DNA from: Bacteroides acidifaciens
GTDB taxonomy: Bacteria > Bacteroidota > Bacteroidia > Bacteroidales > Bacteroidaceae
Reading direction: 5' to 3'
NCBI RefSeq assembly: GCF_024623065.1
Contig: NZ_JANJZR010000009.1
Location: forward strand, 30,248-94,247
DNA length: 64,000 nucleotides
Both the position numbers and the translations under genes were made by a program. A model generated the notes under the pieces. That model did no database searches. It had not been told where the DNA came from and was given only the letters and a program-made list of their open reading frames with translations. Below are positions 21,021 to 29,665 of this stretch, one piece after another; positions within the stretch are counted from its first letter, which is position 1, and each line of letters starts with the position of its first letter.

Positions 21021-22160
21021 CTATGACAAAATCCGTTCCAGCATCTCAAAGTCTTTTTCCACTTCGGCATTCAGAACTTTAGCATATTGTTGTGTGGTGC
21101 GTACATTTGTATGACCGAGCATTTTACTCACATTTTCCATTTTAACCCCATTGTTCAGGCACATTGTCGCAAATGTGTGCCTGCTCATGTGAACGGTCAA
21201 ATTTCTATCAAGCCCTGCATAATCAGCAACTATTTTAAGCCGCAAATTGTATTGTTGATTACTGATAATCGGAAGCACATAATCATATTTTTTCAATATT
21301 TCCATTGCAGGAGACAGTAATACGATAAAATAGTTTTCTTCTGTCTTTAAACGAATATCCAATATAACATACTTATTGCCGCGTTTTTGTACGTCACGTT
21401 TGAAATTGAATTTAGCAAGATCAGCATAGGATATTCCAGTATATGCCTGAAAAATAAAAAGGTCACGGACTCTACAGATCGTTTCCGAGTCTATTTGAGC
21501 ATCTTTCACTTTCTTCAATTCTTCGGCAGTCAAATATTTCCTGATGGCATGTTTGCCACGGGAAAAACGCTCCCCCTTATACGGATCATTTTTTAGCAAA
21601 TCAAACTTTATGGCCTCGTGGATATAACGTTTGTTACGTTTATGATAGTTATATATTGTCGGCTGTGAATAGCCCTTAGCATGTAACCAATCATCATACA
21701 ATGTGATATTGGCTTTTGTGAGATCAGAAAAATATATTATTCTGTCAAATTCACGTAATGAGGTCGCAAATGTCCGATGGGAAGCTTTGGTACTTTCCGT
21801 TATATCTCCACGCTCTTCAATTCTTCTTTCTACAAAGTCAACAAAACTTTCCGATTTATTGGTATATCTCAAAAATCTATCCAGCTTATCAAAATCAAAA
21901 ACTTCCTTTTTGCTGATAAGTTCATTAATCCAATTTTGGATAATCCGGAGTTGTTCATCAAGACACTGGTTCAATTGAATCATTTCAACCGAATTGATTA
22001 TCTTCTTTCGATCATTCCATTGGTCGGAATAGACTTTAACGCCGGTTCCGATCCATTTTCTCTTACCTTCGCTCAAAACTTCAATTTGAACGAGTCCCTT
22101 GTGTGTCTTTGTCGCAACCTTTTTACGGTCAAAGACGAATCTCATTGTCGGATATTTCAT
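21021..22160 (-). CDS. int: Phage integrase (tyrosine recombinase)
   Basis: A 379-residue integrase with an N-terminal arm-binding domain (residues 1-90), SAM-like core-binding domain (residues ~95-190), and catalytic domain. The HMSRH box (~residue 325), GHTN and the tyrosine in RTTQQYAK (~363) are present. The first catalytic arginine appears replaced, since the usual TGLR is TGISYADL, a change also known in Bacteroides recombinases such as IntDOT. It lies 217 bases from tRNA-Asp, as expected for an integrase next to its attachment site. Convergent with the short recombinase. Confidence 0.85.
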   Translation of the reverse strand: MKYPTMRFVFDRKKVATKTHKGLVQIEVLSEGKRKWIGTGVKVYSDQWNDRKKIINSVEMIQLNQCLDEQLRIIQNWINELISKKEVFDFDKLDRFLRYTNKSESFVDFVERRIEERGDITESTKASHRTFATSLREFDRIIYFSDLTKANITLYDDWLHAKGYSQPTIYNYHKRNKRYIHEAIKFDLLKNDPYKGERFSRGKHAIRKYLTAEELKKVKDAQIDSETICRVRDLFIFQAYTGISYADLAKFNFKRDVQKRGNKYVILDIRLKTEENYFIVLLSPAMEILKKYDYVLPIISNQQYNLRLKIVADYAGLDRNLTVHMSRHTFATMCLNNGVKMENVSKMLGHTNVRTTQQYAKVLNAEVEKDFEMLERILS

Positions 22161-22344
22161 ATTCTTTTGAGTTTTGGTATCTACTGATTATCGCTACAAT
22201 AAAAAAATGGTATCAAAGGCGGTATCATTATAGGTGAAAATATCGGTAAAAATCGGGAAATACTGGTAAGTTTCCGGTAAATATGCACCCAATTTTTATA
22301 TGTTCTCCATCTACTCCCAACGCCTTAATTGCTTGATACACAAC
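22161..22344. other. Attachment-site flank beside tRNA-Asp
   Basis: 184 bases between the integrase start and the terminator of tRNA-Asp. It contains short repeats such as CGGTAAA (twice), GGTATCA (twice) and a near-direct ATCGGTAAAAATCGGGAAA that could be arm-type integrase sites. The cross-over core is presumably in the 3' part of tRNA-Asp, 22,378-22,400. The opposite attachment site is outside the window, so this cannot be verified here. Confidence 0.4.
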
Positions 22345-22372
22345 AAAAAAGGGAGTAACTAATGTTACTCCC
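22345..22372 (-). terminator. Terminator of tRNA-Asp
   Basis: GGGAGTAAC (22351-22359) and GTTACTCCC (22364-22372) form a perfect 9-bp hairpin with a 4-base loop, followed on the minus strand by T6. It lies 5 bases from the tRNA 3' end. Confidence 0.85.
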
Positions 22373-22377
22373 TTTCG

Positions 22378-22451
22378 CGGTGCGTACGGGACTCGAACCC
22401 GTGACCCCATGCGTGACAGGCATGTATTCTAACCAACTGAACTAACGCACC
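22378..22451 (-). tRNA. tRNA-Asp(GTC)
   Basis: A 74-base cloverleaf: acceptor GGTGCGT/ACGCACC, anticodon loop CTGTCAC, T arm CGGG TTCGAGT CCCG, discriminator G, no encoded CCA. It lies at the boundary of the element, so its 3' end is the most likely attB core. Confidence 0.95.
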
Positions 22452-22570
22452 AAAACATCCACTAAAGCATCTCTCTCGATTGCGGATGCAAAGGTAGATA
22501 TTTTTTTGAAACCTGCAATAGCTTCAGTATCTTTTTTTCTGAAAAAGTGGATTTATTAAGAATTATCGTG

Positions 22571-22578
22571 TACATTTG
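22571..22578 (+). promoter_or_regulatory. -7 element for aminotransferase gene
   Basis: TACATTTG matches TAnnTTTG. Its position means transcription begins near 22585, which supports the start at 22606 over an in-frame codon at 22576. Confidence 0.6.
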
Positions 22579-22605
22579 CAGCTATTACATAAAATAGAAA
22601 ATAGA

Positions 22606-23922
22606 ATGAAAAATACACCAATTGAGCGACATCTGATTGATGAAACTATAAATGAGTTTCAAATTGTCGATTTTTCCAAGGCTACTATCAGGGAAGTGAA
22701 AGCTATTGCATCAAAGGCTGAAGTAGCATCGGGAGTGGAATTCATTAAAATGGAAATGGGTGTTCCGGGACTTCCGCCTTCTGCCGTAGGGGTAAAAGCG
22801 GAAGTTGAAGCATTACAGAAAGGCATTGCCAGTTTATACCCTGACATTAACGGATTGCCGGAGCTAAAGAAAGAAACTTCTAATTTTATCAAAGCATTCA
22901 TAAATGTGGATTTGAGCCCGGAAGGATGCGTACCTGTGACAGGTTCCATGCAGGGTACATTCGCTTCATTCCTCACTTGCAGCCAATGCGATGAAAAGAA
23001 AGATACGATTTTATTCATCGATCCCGGATTCCCTGTACAGAAACAGCAGTTGGTAGTGATGGGACAAAAATATGAGACGTTTGATGTATATGACTATCGG
23101 GGCGAGAAATTGAGAGAGAAACTGGAAAGTTATCTGAAGAAAGGAAATATATCGGCAATTATCTATTCAAACCCGAATAATCCCAGTTGGATTTGCCTGA
23201 AAGATGAAGAATTAAGAATCATCGGTGAGTTGGCTACGCAATATGATGTAATCGTTTTGGAAGATTTGGCTTATTTCGCAATGGATTTCCGTCAGAACTT
23301 GAGTAAGCCATATCAGGCACCGTTCCAGCCATCGGTTGCTCATTATACAGATAATTATGTATTACTGATTTCAGGCTCTAAAGCATTCAGCTACGCCGGA
23401 CAGCGCATTGGCGTAAGCTGTATCTCAGATAAACTATACCATCGAAGCTATTCGGGACTGACCAAACGATATGGTGGCGGTACCTTTGGAACTGTTTTCA
23501 TCCATCGCGTACTTTATGCGCTTTCTTCGGGAACAAGCCATTCGGCGCAATTTGCCATGGCTGCGATGCTGAAAGCTGCTAATGAAGGACAATATAACTT
23601 TCTTGACGAGGTGAAAATATATGGTGAAAGAGCAAAGAAGTTAAAAGATATCTTCCTTCGCCATGGATTCCATTTGGTATATGATAATGACTTGGGTGAT
23701 CCGATTGCAGACGGATTCTATTTTACAATCGGGTATCCGGGAATGACCAGTGGTGAATTGGCCAAGGAACTCATGTACTATGGCGTAAGTGCAATATCAT
23801 TGGTTACGACGGGAAGCCATCAGGAAGGCTTACGGGCGTGTACATCCTTTATTAAAGACCATCAATATGCGCAGCTTGACGAGAGGATGAAGCTATTTGC
23901 GGAAAATCATCCGATAGTCTAA
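22606..23922 (+). CDS. PLP-dependent aminotransferase (class I/II)
   Basis: A 438-residue aminotransferase fold. The cofactor pocket is visible: NPNNPSW in the middle, LEDLAYF for the ring-stacking and Asp contact, and the lysine in SGSKAFSYAGQRIG (about residue 260) that binds pyridoxal phosphate. The C-terminal small domain carries the substrate-binding arginine region (LRACTSF). Substrate cannot be told from sequence; amino-acid or keto-acid turnover is likely. It stands alone with its own promoter and a downstream terminator. Confidence 0.8.
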   Translation: MKNTPIERHLIDETINEFQIVDFSKATIREVKAIASKAEVASGVEFIKMEMGVPGLPPSAVGVKAEVEALQKGIASLYPDINGLPELKKETSNFIKAFINVDLSPEGCVPVTGSMQGTFASFLTCSQCDEKKDTILFIDPGFPVQKQQLVVMGQKYETFDVYDYRGEKLREKLESYLKKGNISAIIYSNPNNPSWICLKDEELRIIGELATQYDVIVLEDLAYFAMDFRQNLSKPYQAPFQPSVAHYTDNYVLLISGSKAFSYAGQRIGVSCISDKLYHRSYSGLTKRYGGGTFGTVFIHRVLYALSSGTSHSAQFAMAAMLKAANEGQYNFLDEVKIYGERAKKLKDIFLRHGFHLVYDNDLGDPIADGFYFTIGYPGMTSGELAKELMYYGVSAISLVTTGSHQEGLRACTSFIKDHQYAQLDERMKLFAENHPIV

Positions 23923-23970
23923 GCAATAGATAGGAGATATTCATAAAAGCTACTCTTAAAATGAAAAAAA

Positions 23971-24003
23971 AACGGAAAGAACGATTGTTATTCCGTTTTT
24001 TTT
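23971..24003 (+). terminator. Terminator after aminotransferase gene
   Basis: AACGGAA (23971-23977) pairs with TTCCGTT (23991-23997) and is followed by a long T run. It overlaps an upstream in-frame extension of the AlgH-like gene, so that gene should start at 24018. Confidence 0.75.
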
Positions 24004-24017
24004 ATTACTTTAGTGGC

Positions 24018-24608
24018 ATGAATATAGACCTGAACATATTTAAAATTCAATCGAATAATGTACTTCCGTCAAGAGGAAAGATTTTAATATCCGAACCTTT
24101 TTTACGTGATGTGACGTTTGGCAGATCTGTAATATTACTGGTTGACCATACGGAGGAAGGAAGTATGGGATTGGTCATCAACAAGCCACTGCCACTACTT
24201 CTCAACGAGATCATCATGGAATTTAAATATCTCAATGAAATTCCTCTATATAAAGGTGGGCCTGTTGCTACCGATACCTTATTTTATCTTCATACATTAA
24301 CTGATATCCCCGGTTCTATTTCTATCAGCAAAGGTCTTTATCTGAATGGGGATTTTGACGAAATAAAGAAATACATATTGCAGGGGAATGAGATAAATGG
24401 GCACATTCGTTTCTTCCTGGGATATTCCGGCTGGGAAAGCGAGCAGTTGCACAATGAAATTAAAGAAAACACATGGCTGGTCTCTGAAGAAGAAAAATCC
24501 TATCTAATGAAAGATAACACCAAGGATATGTGGCGGAAAGCTTTGGAGAAGTTAGGCAGCAAGTACGAAACGTGGTCGCGTTTCCCACAAGTGCCTACCT
24601 TCAACTAG
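24018..24608 (+). CDS. YqgE/AlgH family protein
   Basis: A 196-residue protein of the DUF179 (YqgE/AlgH) family. Evidence is the [17 protein letters not shown] block and [11 protein letters not shown] near the N-terminus, then [15 protein letters not shown] and [17 protein letters not shown], all standard motifs. The cytosolic two-layer fold is known, the biochemical role not. The ATG at 24018 is preferred; an upstream frame reaching 23961 would include the terminator hairpin. Confidence 0.85.
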   Translation: MNIDLNIFKIQSNNVLPSRGKILISEPFLRDVTFGRSVILLVDHTEEGSMGLVINKPLPLLLNEIIMEFKYLNEIPLYKGGPVATDTLFYLHTLTDIPGSISISKGLYLNGDFDEIKKYILQGNEINGHIRFFLGYSGWESEQLHNEIKENTWLVSEEEKSYLMKDNTKDMWRKALEKLGSKYETWSRFPQVPTFN

Positions 24609-24616
24609 ATGATTTA

Positions 24617-25159
24617 TCACTTTAATTTCTTGGGGTTCAAATACTGAAGGAGTGCCGCATCTTTGTAGCAACCGCCTACTTGCAGCCAATTCTTTAATAG
24701 TCCGCATTGGGTGAAGCCGCAAGATGTAAACAATCTCATGCAGTTCTCGTTATCTACTGCCACGTGTGCGTATAGCTGGCTTAAAGAAAGAAAATCAAAG
24801 GCATATTCGCAAAGCAATTTCAATGCATCACTAGCATAGCCTTGTTGCCGATAGTCTTTATGAACAGCAATTCCTACTTCGCCACGAGAATGGAGAGGAA
24901 CAAAATCCGTAATATCAATCGTACCAAGTATACAATGTTCGGATTTGCTCATAATCATCAGACGCAACTGTTTATCCGCAAAGACATCACACTGCGACCC
25001 TTCGATATACTGCCGTAACACATAGCGGGAATAAGGAACCGTAAAATTACTGATATCCCACATAGAAGGGTCATTCTCCATTTCGTACATGACATCCATA
25101 TCTTCCGGCTCCACTGCACGAAGATAGATGCGGTCGTTCATTAAAAAAGATTGTCTCAT
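24617..25159 (-). CDS. GNAT family N-acetyltransferase
   Basis: A 180-residue acetyltransferase of the RimJ/RimL or SpeG-like type: N-terminal LRAVEPEDMDVMYEMEN, the central GTIDITDF strand, then the acetyl-CoA pyrophosphate loop VHKDYRQQGYASDAL (Q/R-x-x-G-x-A) and a late LYAHVAVDNENCMRLF. Substrate is unknown. It overlaps the membrane protein gene by four bases (ATGA) and is last in an operon with recR. Confidence 0.85.
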   Translation of the reverse strand: MRQSFLMNDRIYLRAVEPEDMDVMYEMENDPSMWDISNFTVPYSRYVLRQYIEGSQCDVFADKQLRLMIMSKSEHCILGTIDITDFVPLHSRGEVGIAVHKDYRQQGYASDALKLLCEYAFDFLSLSQLYAHVAVDNENCMRLFTSCGFTQCGLLKNWLQVGGCYKDAALLQYLNPKKLK

Positions 25160-25614
25160 TCGTCTTCGTCTTTTGAAATATGAAGTTCGTTACGCAGTTT
25201 TTTCTCACTGGGCAGACAGAACAAAGAAGCTGTCAGTCCGATCAACATACAAAGATTGCCTGTGCTGCTCAATGTCAAATAATAGCATAAAAGATTGACA
25301 ATGATAGCTATTTCGAGTATTCCCAACCGGACGATACTCATTTGTACATAACGTTTCAGCGCAAGCGTGATAGTCATATTGTCTATTTTCTTCTTGAGCA
25401 CAAGGCTGAATAGTTTCAGAGAAAGAGGTATACACAAAGCTGTCAGTAAGATACCGATAGTTTCAAAATAATAAGTAGCCTGTATGTTTCCTTCAATACT
25501 TCCTACAGGAATGAGTTCAAACTCCCCTGCCCCAAGCAGGAATGCCGGGAGCACCCAAAAGAAAACATAACTGATGTTCAAATTCCTGACAGCACGCTTT
25601 ATCTGTTCTTCCAT
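25156..25614 (-). CDS. Membrane protein of unknown function
   Basis: A 152-residue protein with four hydrophobic segments: FFWVLPAFLLGAG (~17-32), FETIGILLTALCIPLS (~52-70), RLGILEIAIIVNLLCYYL (~96-115) and LCMLIGLTASLFCL (~122-138). Its C-terminus is charged and cytosolic. The ATG at 25614 is used, 29 bases after recR ends. It sits between recR and a GNAT gene, an arrangement that gives no clear function. Confidence 0.65.
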   Translation of the reverse strand: MEEQIKRAVRNLNISYVFFWVLPAFLLGAGEFELIPVGSIEGNIQATYYFETIGILLTALCIPLSLKLFSLVLKKKIDNMTITLALKRYVQMSIVRLGILEIAIIVNLLCYYLTLSSTGNLCMLIGLTASLFCLPSEKKLRNELHISKDEDE

Positions 25615-25642
25615 GTTCGTCCTAAATTCTAAAGATGACAAT

Positions 25643-26260
25643 TTATATAGTTCCGGTAAAAACTGTCCGGTTCACAATGCTACGTCCTAAAGTGACTTCA
25701 TCGGCATATTCCAATTCGTCTCCAACGGATACACCGCGTGCAATCACACTGAGCTTGACACCCAGCTTATCCAATTTGCGGTAGATATAGAAGTTCGTGG
25801 TGTCTCCTTCCATCGTGGTACTCAAAGCCAGGATAACTTCTTTAATTCCGCCTTCGGACACACGTTGCACCAAGCTCTCTATTTGCAGGTCGCTCGGCCC
25901 TACCCCGTCCATCGGAGAAATGACACCACCCAGGACATGATACAATCCTCTGTATTGTTGAGTCGCTTCCACTGCCATCACGTCGCGGATATTCTCCACC
26001 ACACAAATAATGGATGCATCCCGTTGCGGATTTGCGCAAATCTGGCAGGTTTCGGTATCGGATATATTATGGCAGACTTTGCAATATTTCACCTCACGCT
26101 TCAAAGTTATAATGGAACTTCCGAACGCTTCCACTGTAGCCGTATCCTGACGGAGCAGATGCAGGACAAGTCTCATGGCCGTCTTACGCCCGATACCCGG
26201 AAGTTTGGAAAATTCGCCGACTGCCTTTTCAAGCAGCACGGAAGGATATTGTTGGTTCAT
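25643..26260 (-). CDS. recR: Recombination protein RecR
   Basis: A 205-residue RecR. The N-terminal helix-hairpin-helix ([13 protein letters not shown]), the zinc-binding [19 protein letters not shown], and the Toprim segment with [12 protein letters not shown] and [16 protein letters not shown] are all present. It works with RecO and RecF in loading RecA on gapped DNA. It starts an operon with the membrane protein and GNAT genes behind a TATCTTTG promoter element. Confidence 0.95.
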   Translation of the reverse strand: MNQQYPSVLLEKAVGEFSKLPGIGRKTAMRLVLHLLRQDTATVEAFGSSIITLKREVKYCKVCHNISDTETCQICANPQRDASIICVVENIRDVMAVEATQQYRGLYHVLGGVISPMDGVGPSDLQIESLVQRVSEGGIKEVILALSTTMEGDTTNFYIYRKLDKLGVKLSVIARGVSVGDELEYADEVTLGRSIVNRTVFTGTI

Positions 26261-26294
26261 AGATAATAATTACTATTCTATCAATATTTTGGCG

Positions 26295-26302
26295 CAAAGA
26301 TA
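26295..26302 (-). promoter_or_regulatory. -7 element for recR operon
   Basis: TATCTTTG on the minus strand, 35 bases upstream of the recR ATG. A TTTG occurs 22 bases further upstream, longer than the usual spacing. Confidence 0.55.
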
Positions 26303-26334
26303 CGGATTATTGTTTTAATACCTACAAAAAATAC

Positions 26335-26342
26335 TACCTTTG
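26335..26342 (+). promoter_or_regulatory. -7 element for symporter gene
   Basis: TACCTTTG, 8 bases before the ATG at 26351, implying a near-leaderless message. It diverges from the recR promoter across 32 bases. Confidence 0.55.
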
Positions 26343-26350
26343 CAGCCGTT

Positions 26351-27805
26351 ATGATGATACTTATCACTATCATATGTTACTTTGCGGTATTATTATTAAT
26401 AGCCCGTATCACCGGACGCAAAGGCGGTTCAAATGCTGCGTTCTTCAAGGGAGAGAACAAATCGCCCTGGTATGTAGTCTCTTTCGGCATGATAGGCGCC
26501 TCTATATCCGGGGTTACTTTCGTTTCTGTTCCGGGCATGATACGCGGAATGGACATGACCTATATGCAAACGGCATTCGGATTCTTCTTCGGATATATGG
26601 TGGTGGCGCATATACTTCTTCCTTTGTATTATAAACTCAACCTGACAAGCATATACGGCTATCTCGGCACGCGCATCGGAGTACGCGCCTATCGCACAGG
26701 CTCCTTTTTCTTTCTGTTGTCGCGCATGCTGGGAACGGCTGCAAAGCTCTATCTGGTCTGCCTGATTCTTCACACCCATGTATGCCGGGAGATGCATGTC
26801 CCTTTCTGGACGATTGCTGTCGGTTCAGTGGCATTGGTATGGATATACACACATAAAAGCGGAATAAAAACGATTGTATGGACAGATACCTTGCAGACTT
26901 TCTGCCTGATTGCAGCGCTGGTTTTCATCATTTACTTCACTATTCAAAAATTGGATTTGAATTTCAGCGGTATTGTCCAGACCATCCGCAACAGCGAATG
27001 TAACCGAATCTTCGTCCTCGACGACTGGATATCCCGACAGAATTTCTTCAAGCAATTCTTTAGCGGTATTTTCATTGTGATTGTAATGACGGGGCTTGAC
27101 CAGGACATGATGCAAAAGAACCTTTCCTGCCGCAACCTGCGCGAAGCGCAAAAGAATATGTATTGCTACGGATTCTCATTTATTCCGTTAAACTTTCTTT
27201 TCCTGTGTTTGGGAATCCTGTTGATAACACTAGCCGGACAAATGCAACTGGAACTACCTGCCATGAATGATGACATCTTGCCAATGTTCGCGACACAAGG
27301 TTATTTGGGGCAGTCCGTCCTGATACTCTTTACAATTGGAATCATCGCAGCCGCTTTCAGCAACTCAGACTCTGCCCTAACCGCCATGACAACCAGCGTT
27401 TGTGTCGACTTGCTGGATACAGAAAAGGATACCGAAGAAGTGGCACGCCGCAAAAGAAATAAAGTGCATTTATCACTTTCAGTCCTACTAGCTTTCTTCA
27501 TTTGCCTGGTAGAAATCTTAAATAATAAGAGTGTAATTGATGCTATCTACATCATCGCTTCCTATACATATGGGCCTCTACTTGGCATGTTCGCTTTCGG
27601 GCTGTTTACTCGAAGACAGACTAACGACCGACTTGTACCTTTTATAACTATCGCCTCTCCACTACTTTGCTATGCCTTGGACTGGTGGATAGCCAAAGAA
27701 ACCGGATATAAATTCGGTTACGAATTGCTAATGTTAAATGGAACGCTTACCTTTGCAGGGTTAATATTGATGTCTGGGAAAAAGAAAACACCGAAAGTGC
27801 CATGA
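26351..27805 (+). CDS. Sodium:solute symporter (SSS family)
   Basis: A 484-residue polytopic inner-membrane protein with about 13 hydrophobic segments. It follows the SSS pattern: N-terminal SFGMIGASISGVTFVS, the mid-protein GLDQDMMQKNLSCRN, and FTIGIIAAAFSNSDSALTAM, the last being a conserved signature around the Na2 site. Substrate could be sugar, amino acid or nucleoside-like; I cannot choose. It has its own promoter divergent from recR. Confidence 0.85.
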   Translation: MMILITIICYFAVLLLIARITGRKGGSNAAFFKGENKSPWYVVSFGMIGASISGVTFVSVPGMIRGMDMTYMQTAFGFFFGYMVVAHILLPLYYKLNLTSIYGYLGTRIGVRAYRTGSFFFLLSRMLGTAAKLYLVCLILHTHVCREMHVPFWTIAVGSVALVWIYTHKSGIKTIVWTDTLQTFCLIAALVFIIYFTIQKLDLNFSGIVQTIRNSECNRIFVLDDWISRQNFFKQFFSGIFIVIVMTGLDQDMMQKNLSCRNLREAQKNMYCYGFSFIPLNFLFLCLGILLITLAGQMQLELPAMNDDILPMFATQGYLGQSVLILFTIGIIAAAFSNSDSALTAMTTSVCVDLLDTEKDTEEVARRKRNKVHLSLSVLLAFFICLVEILNNKSVIDAIYIIASYTYGPLLGMFAFGLFTRRQTNDRLVPFITIASPLLCYALDWWIAKETGYKFGYELLMLNGTLTFAGLILMSGKKKTPKVP

Positions 27806-27855
27806 AAACAAATGCCCAGCGTTTATAATATAATGAAGAAATAAATGACAAGAAA

Positions 27856-28452
27856 ATGGAAATAACAAGTGCAGAATTTGTGATTAGTAATACGGACGTG
27901 AAAAAATGTCCGGCAGGTATTTTCCCGGAATATGCCTTTATAGGTCGTTCCAATGTGGGAAAGTCCAGCCTTATCAATATGCTGACCAGCCGTAAAGGAC
28001 TGGCCATGACTTCCGCCACTCCAGGAAAAACAATGCTTATCAACCACTTTCTGATTAATAAGAACTGGTATCTTGTCGACCTTCCGGGATATGGCTATGC
28101 CCGACGAGGACAGAAGGGAAAAGACCAGATACGTACCATAATCGAAGATTATATTTTGGAACGGGAACAGATGACAAATCTCTTTATCTTGATAGACAGC
28201 CGTTTGGAGCCCCAGAAAATAGACTTGGAGTTTATAGAATGGTTGGGCGAGAACGGTATTCCTTTCGCCATCATCTTTACCAAGGCCGACAAACTCAAAG
28301 GTGGACGCCTGAAGATGAACATCAACTCATATCTGCGCGAGTTAGGCAAACAATGGGAAGAGCTTCCCCCTCACTTTATATCTTCTTCGGAAGACCGTAC
28401 CGGACGTACAGAAATACTTGACTACATAGAAAACATAAACAAGAATCTCTAA
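27856..28452 (+). CDS. engB: GTP-binding protein EngB/YihA
   Basis: A 198-residue ribosome-biogenesis GTPase. G1 loop [11 protein letters not shown] (~residue 32), G3 [11 protein letters not shown] (~residue 76), G4 TKADK (~residue 143), with SSSEDRTGR (G5-like) near the end. It acts in assembly of the large ribosomal subunit. It is followed after four bases by the next gene, so they probably share a message. Confidence 0.95.
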   Translation: MEITSAEFVISNTDVKKCPAGIFPEYAFIGRSNVGKSSLINMLTSRKGLAMTSATPGKTMLINHFLINKNWYLVDLPGYGYARRGQKGKDQIRTIIEDYILEREQMTNLFILIDSRLEPQKIDLEFIEWLGENGIPFAIIFTKADKLKGGRLKMNINSYLRELGKQWEELPPHFISSSEDRTGRTEILDYIENINKNL

Positions 28453-28456
28453 TTTA

Positions 28457-29068
28457 ATGAAAAAGGGAATGAAAAAGTTTTTTTTATCACTTGCCTTTAT
28501 GGCAACATTTATGCTCATGGCTACTGACAGCCAGGCACAATCATGGTCGGACTTATTTAATAAGGACAACATCTCAAAAGTAGTGAACGCCATTACCGGA
28601 AATACCAAGTCTATCGACATGACAGGAACATGGAATTATCAAGGTTCAGCTGTCGAGTTCGAATCGGACAACCTGCTGATGAAAGCAGGCGGAGCTGCCG
28701 CAGCCACCATGGCGGAAAGTAAGCTGAACGAACAGTTGAGCAAAATAGGCATCAGAGACGGACAGATGAGCTTCACTTTTAATGCCGACAGCACTTTCAC
28801 CAGCACGGTTGGGAAAAAGAAACTGAGCGGCACGTACTCTTACAATGCTTCGACCAAACAAGTAAACTTGAAATACCTGAAGTTGCTGAACCTGCACGCA
28901 AAAGTAAATTGTACTTCAAATTCGCTGGAATTACTGTTCAACTCGGACAAATTGTTGAAACTTATGTCTTTCATCGGTAGTAAGAGCAACAGTACGGCAC
29001 TGAAAACAGTGAGTTCACTGGCCGATAATTATGACGGAATGATGCTGGGATTCCAGCTTACCAAATAG
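28457..29068 (+). CDS. Secreted/periplasmic DUF4923-like protein
   Basis: A 203-residue protein with a signal peptide (MKKGMKKFFLSLAFMATFMLMATDSQAQ). The mature region is beta-rich, including IDMTGTWNYQGSAVEFESDN, FTFNADSTFTSTVGKKKLSG and QVNLKYLKLLNLHAKVN, matching the small lipocalin-like DUF4923 family common in Bacteroidales. Function unknown; it probably lives in the periplasm. Confidence 0.7.
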   Translation: MKKGMKKFFLSLAFMATFMLMATDSQAQSWSDLFNKDNISKVVNAITGNTKSIDMTGTWNYQGSAVEFESDNLLMKAGGAAAATMAESKLNEQLSKIGIRDGQMSFTFNADSTFTSTVGKKKLSGTYSYNASTKQVNLKYLKLLNLHAKVNCTSNSLELLFNSDKLLKLMSFIGSKSNSTALKTVSSLADNYDGMMLGFQLTK

Positions 29069-29130
29069 CAAAAGTGAACCGTTTAATACTATTTCGCACT
29101 CCATAGGCTATATTTTAGGGGAAAAAGCAT

Positions 29131-29138
29131 TATCTTTG
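29131..29138 (+). promoter_or_regulatory. -7 element for DUF1573 gene
   Basis: TATCTTTG, 28 bases before the ATG at 29167. The -33 region (ATTTTAG) is a poor match. Confidence 0.55.
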
Positions 29139-29166
29139 GCACTTGTAATCAAAAAGAGAAGGAAAA

Positions 29167-29562
29167 ATGAAAAAGATACTTTTTTTAATGACCTTATTAG
29201 TTATGGGTATAAGTTTTGCATTTGCACAGACAAATGCAGACATCAAGTTTGACAAAACAACTCACGATTTCGGCAAGTTCTCAGAAAAAAGCCCGGTGGT
29301 TAGTTGTACGTTTACTTTCACTAATATTGGTGATGCTCCTTTGGTCATCCATCAGGCAGTAGCTTCTTGCGGATGCACCGTACCCGAATATACAAAAGAA
29401 CCTATCATGCCGGGCAAAAAAGGCACGATTAAGGTGACTTACAACGGAACAGGTAAATATCCGGGACACTTCAAAAAGTCGATTACCCTGCGTACCAATG
29501 CCAAGACAGAGATGGTAAGGTTATATATTGAGGGCGATATGGCAGCAAAAGACGCCAAATAA
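29167..29562 (+). CDS. DUF1573 periplasmic protein
   Basis: A 131-residue protein with signal peptide (MKKILFLMTLLVMGISFAFA) and one HYDIN/ASH-type immunoglobulin-like domain: KTTHDFGKFSEKSPVVSC, TFTNIGDAPLVI, ASCGCTVPEYTKEPIMPG, and VTYNGTGKYPGHFKKSI. These are the hallmark words of DUF1573. Very common in Bacteroides; role unclear, possibly envelope or protein interaction. Its own terminator follows. Confidence 0.9.
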   Translation: MKKILFLMTLLVMGISFAFAQTNADIKFDKTTHDFGKFSEKSPVVSCTFTFTNIGDAPLVIHQAVASCGCTVPEYTKEPIMPGKKGTIKVTYNGTGKYPGHFKKSITLRTNAKTEMVRLYIEGDMAAKDAK

Positions 29563-29581
29563 GAAAAAATAGGCATTACAT

Positions 29582-29613
29582 AAAGGAGAATCTTTCGGTT
29601 CTCCTTTTTTTTT
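29582..29613 (+). terminator. Terminator after DUF1573 gene
   Basis: AAGGAGAA and TTCTCCTT form a hairpin with a TCTTTCGG-type loop, followed by T9. Confidence 0.85.
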
Positions 29614-29665
29614 GTTTACTTTGAGGACGGAAATGTAAATTGACATATTAGCAAATTATAAAACT

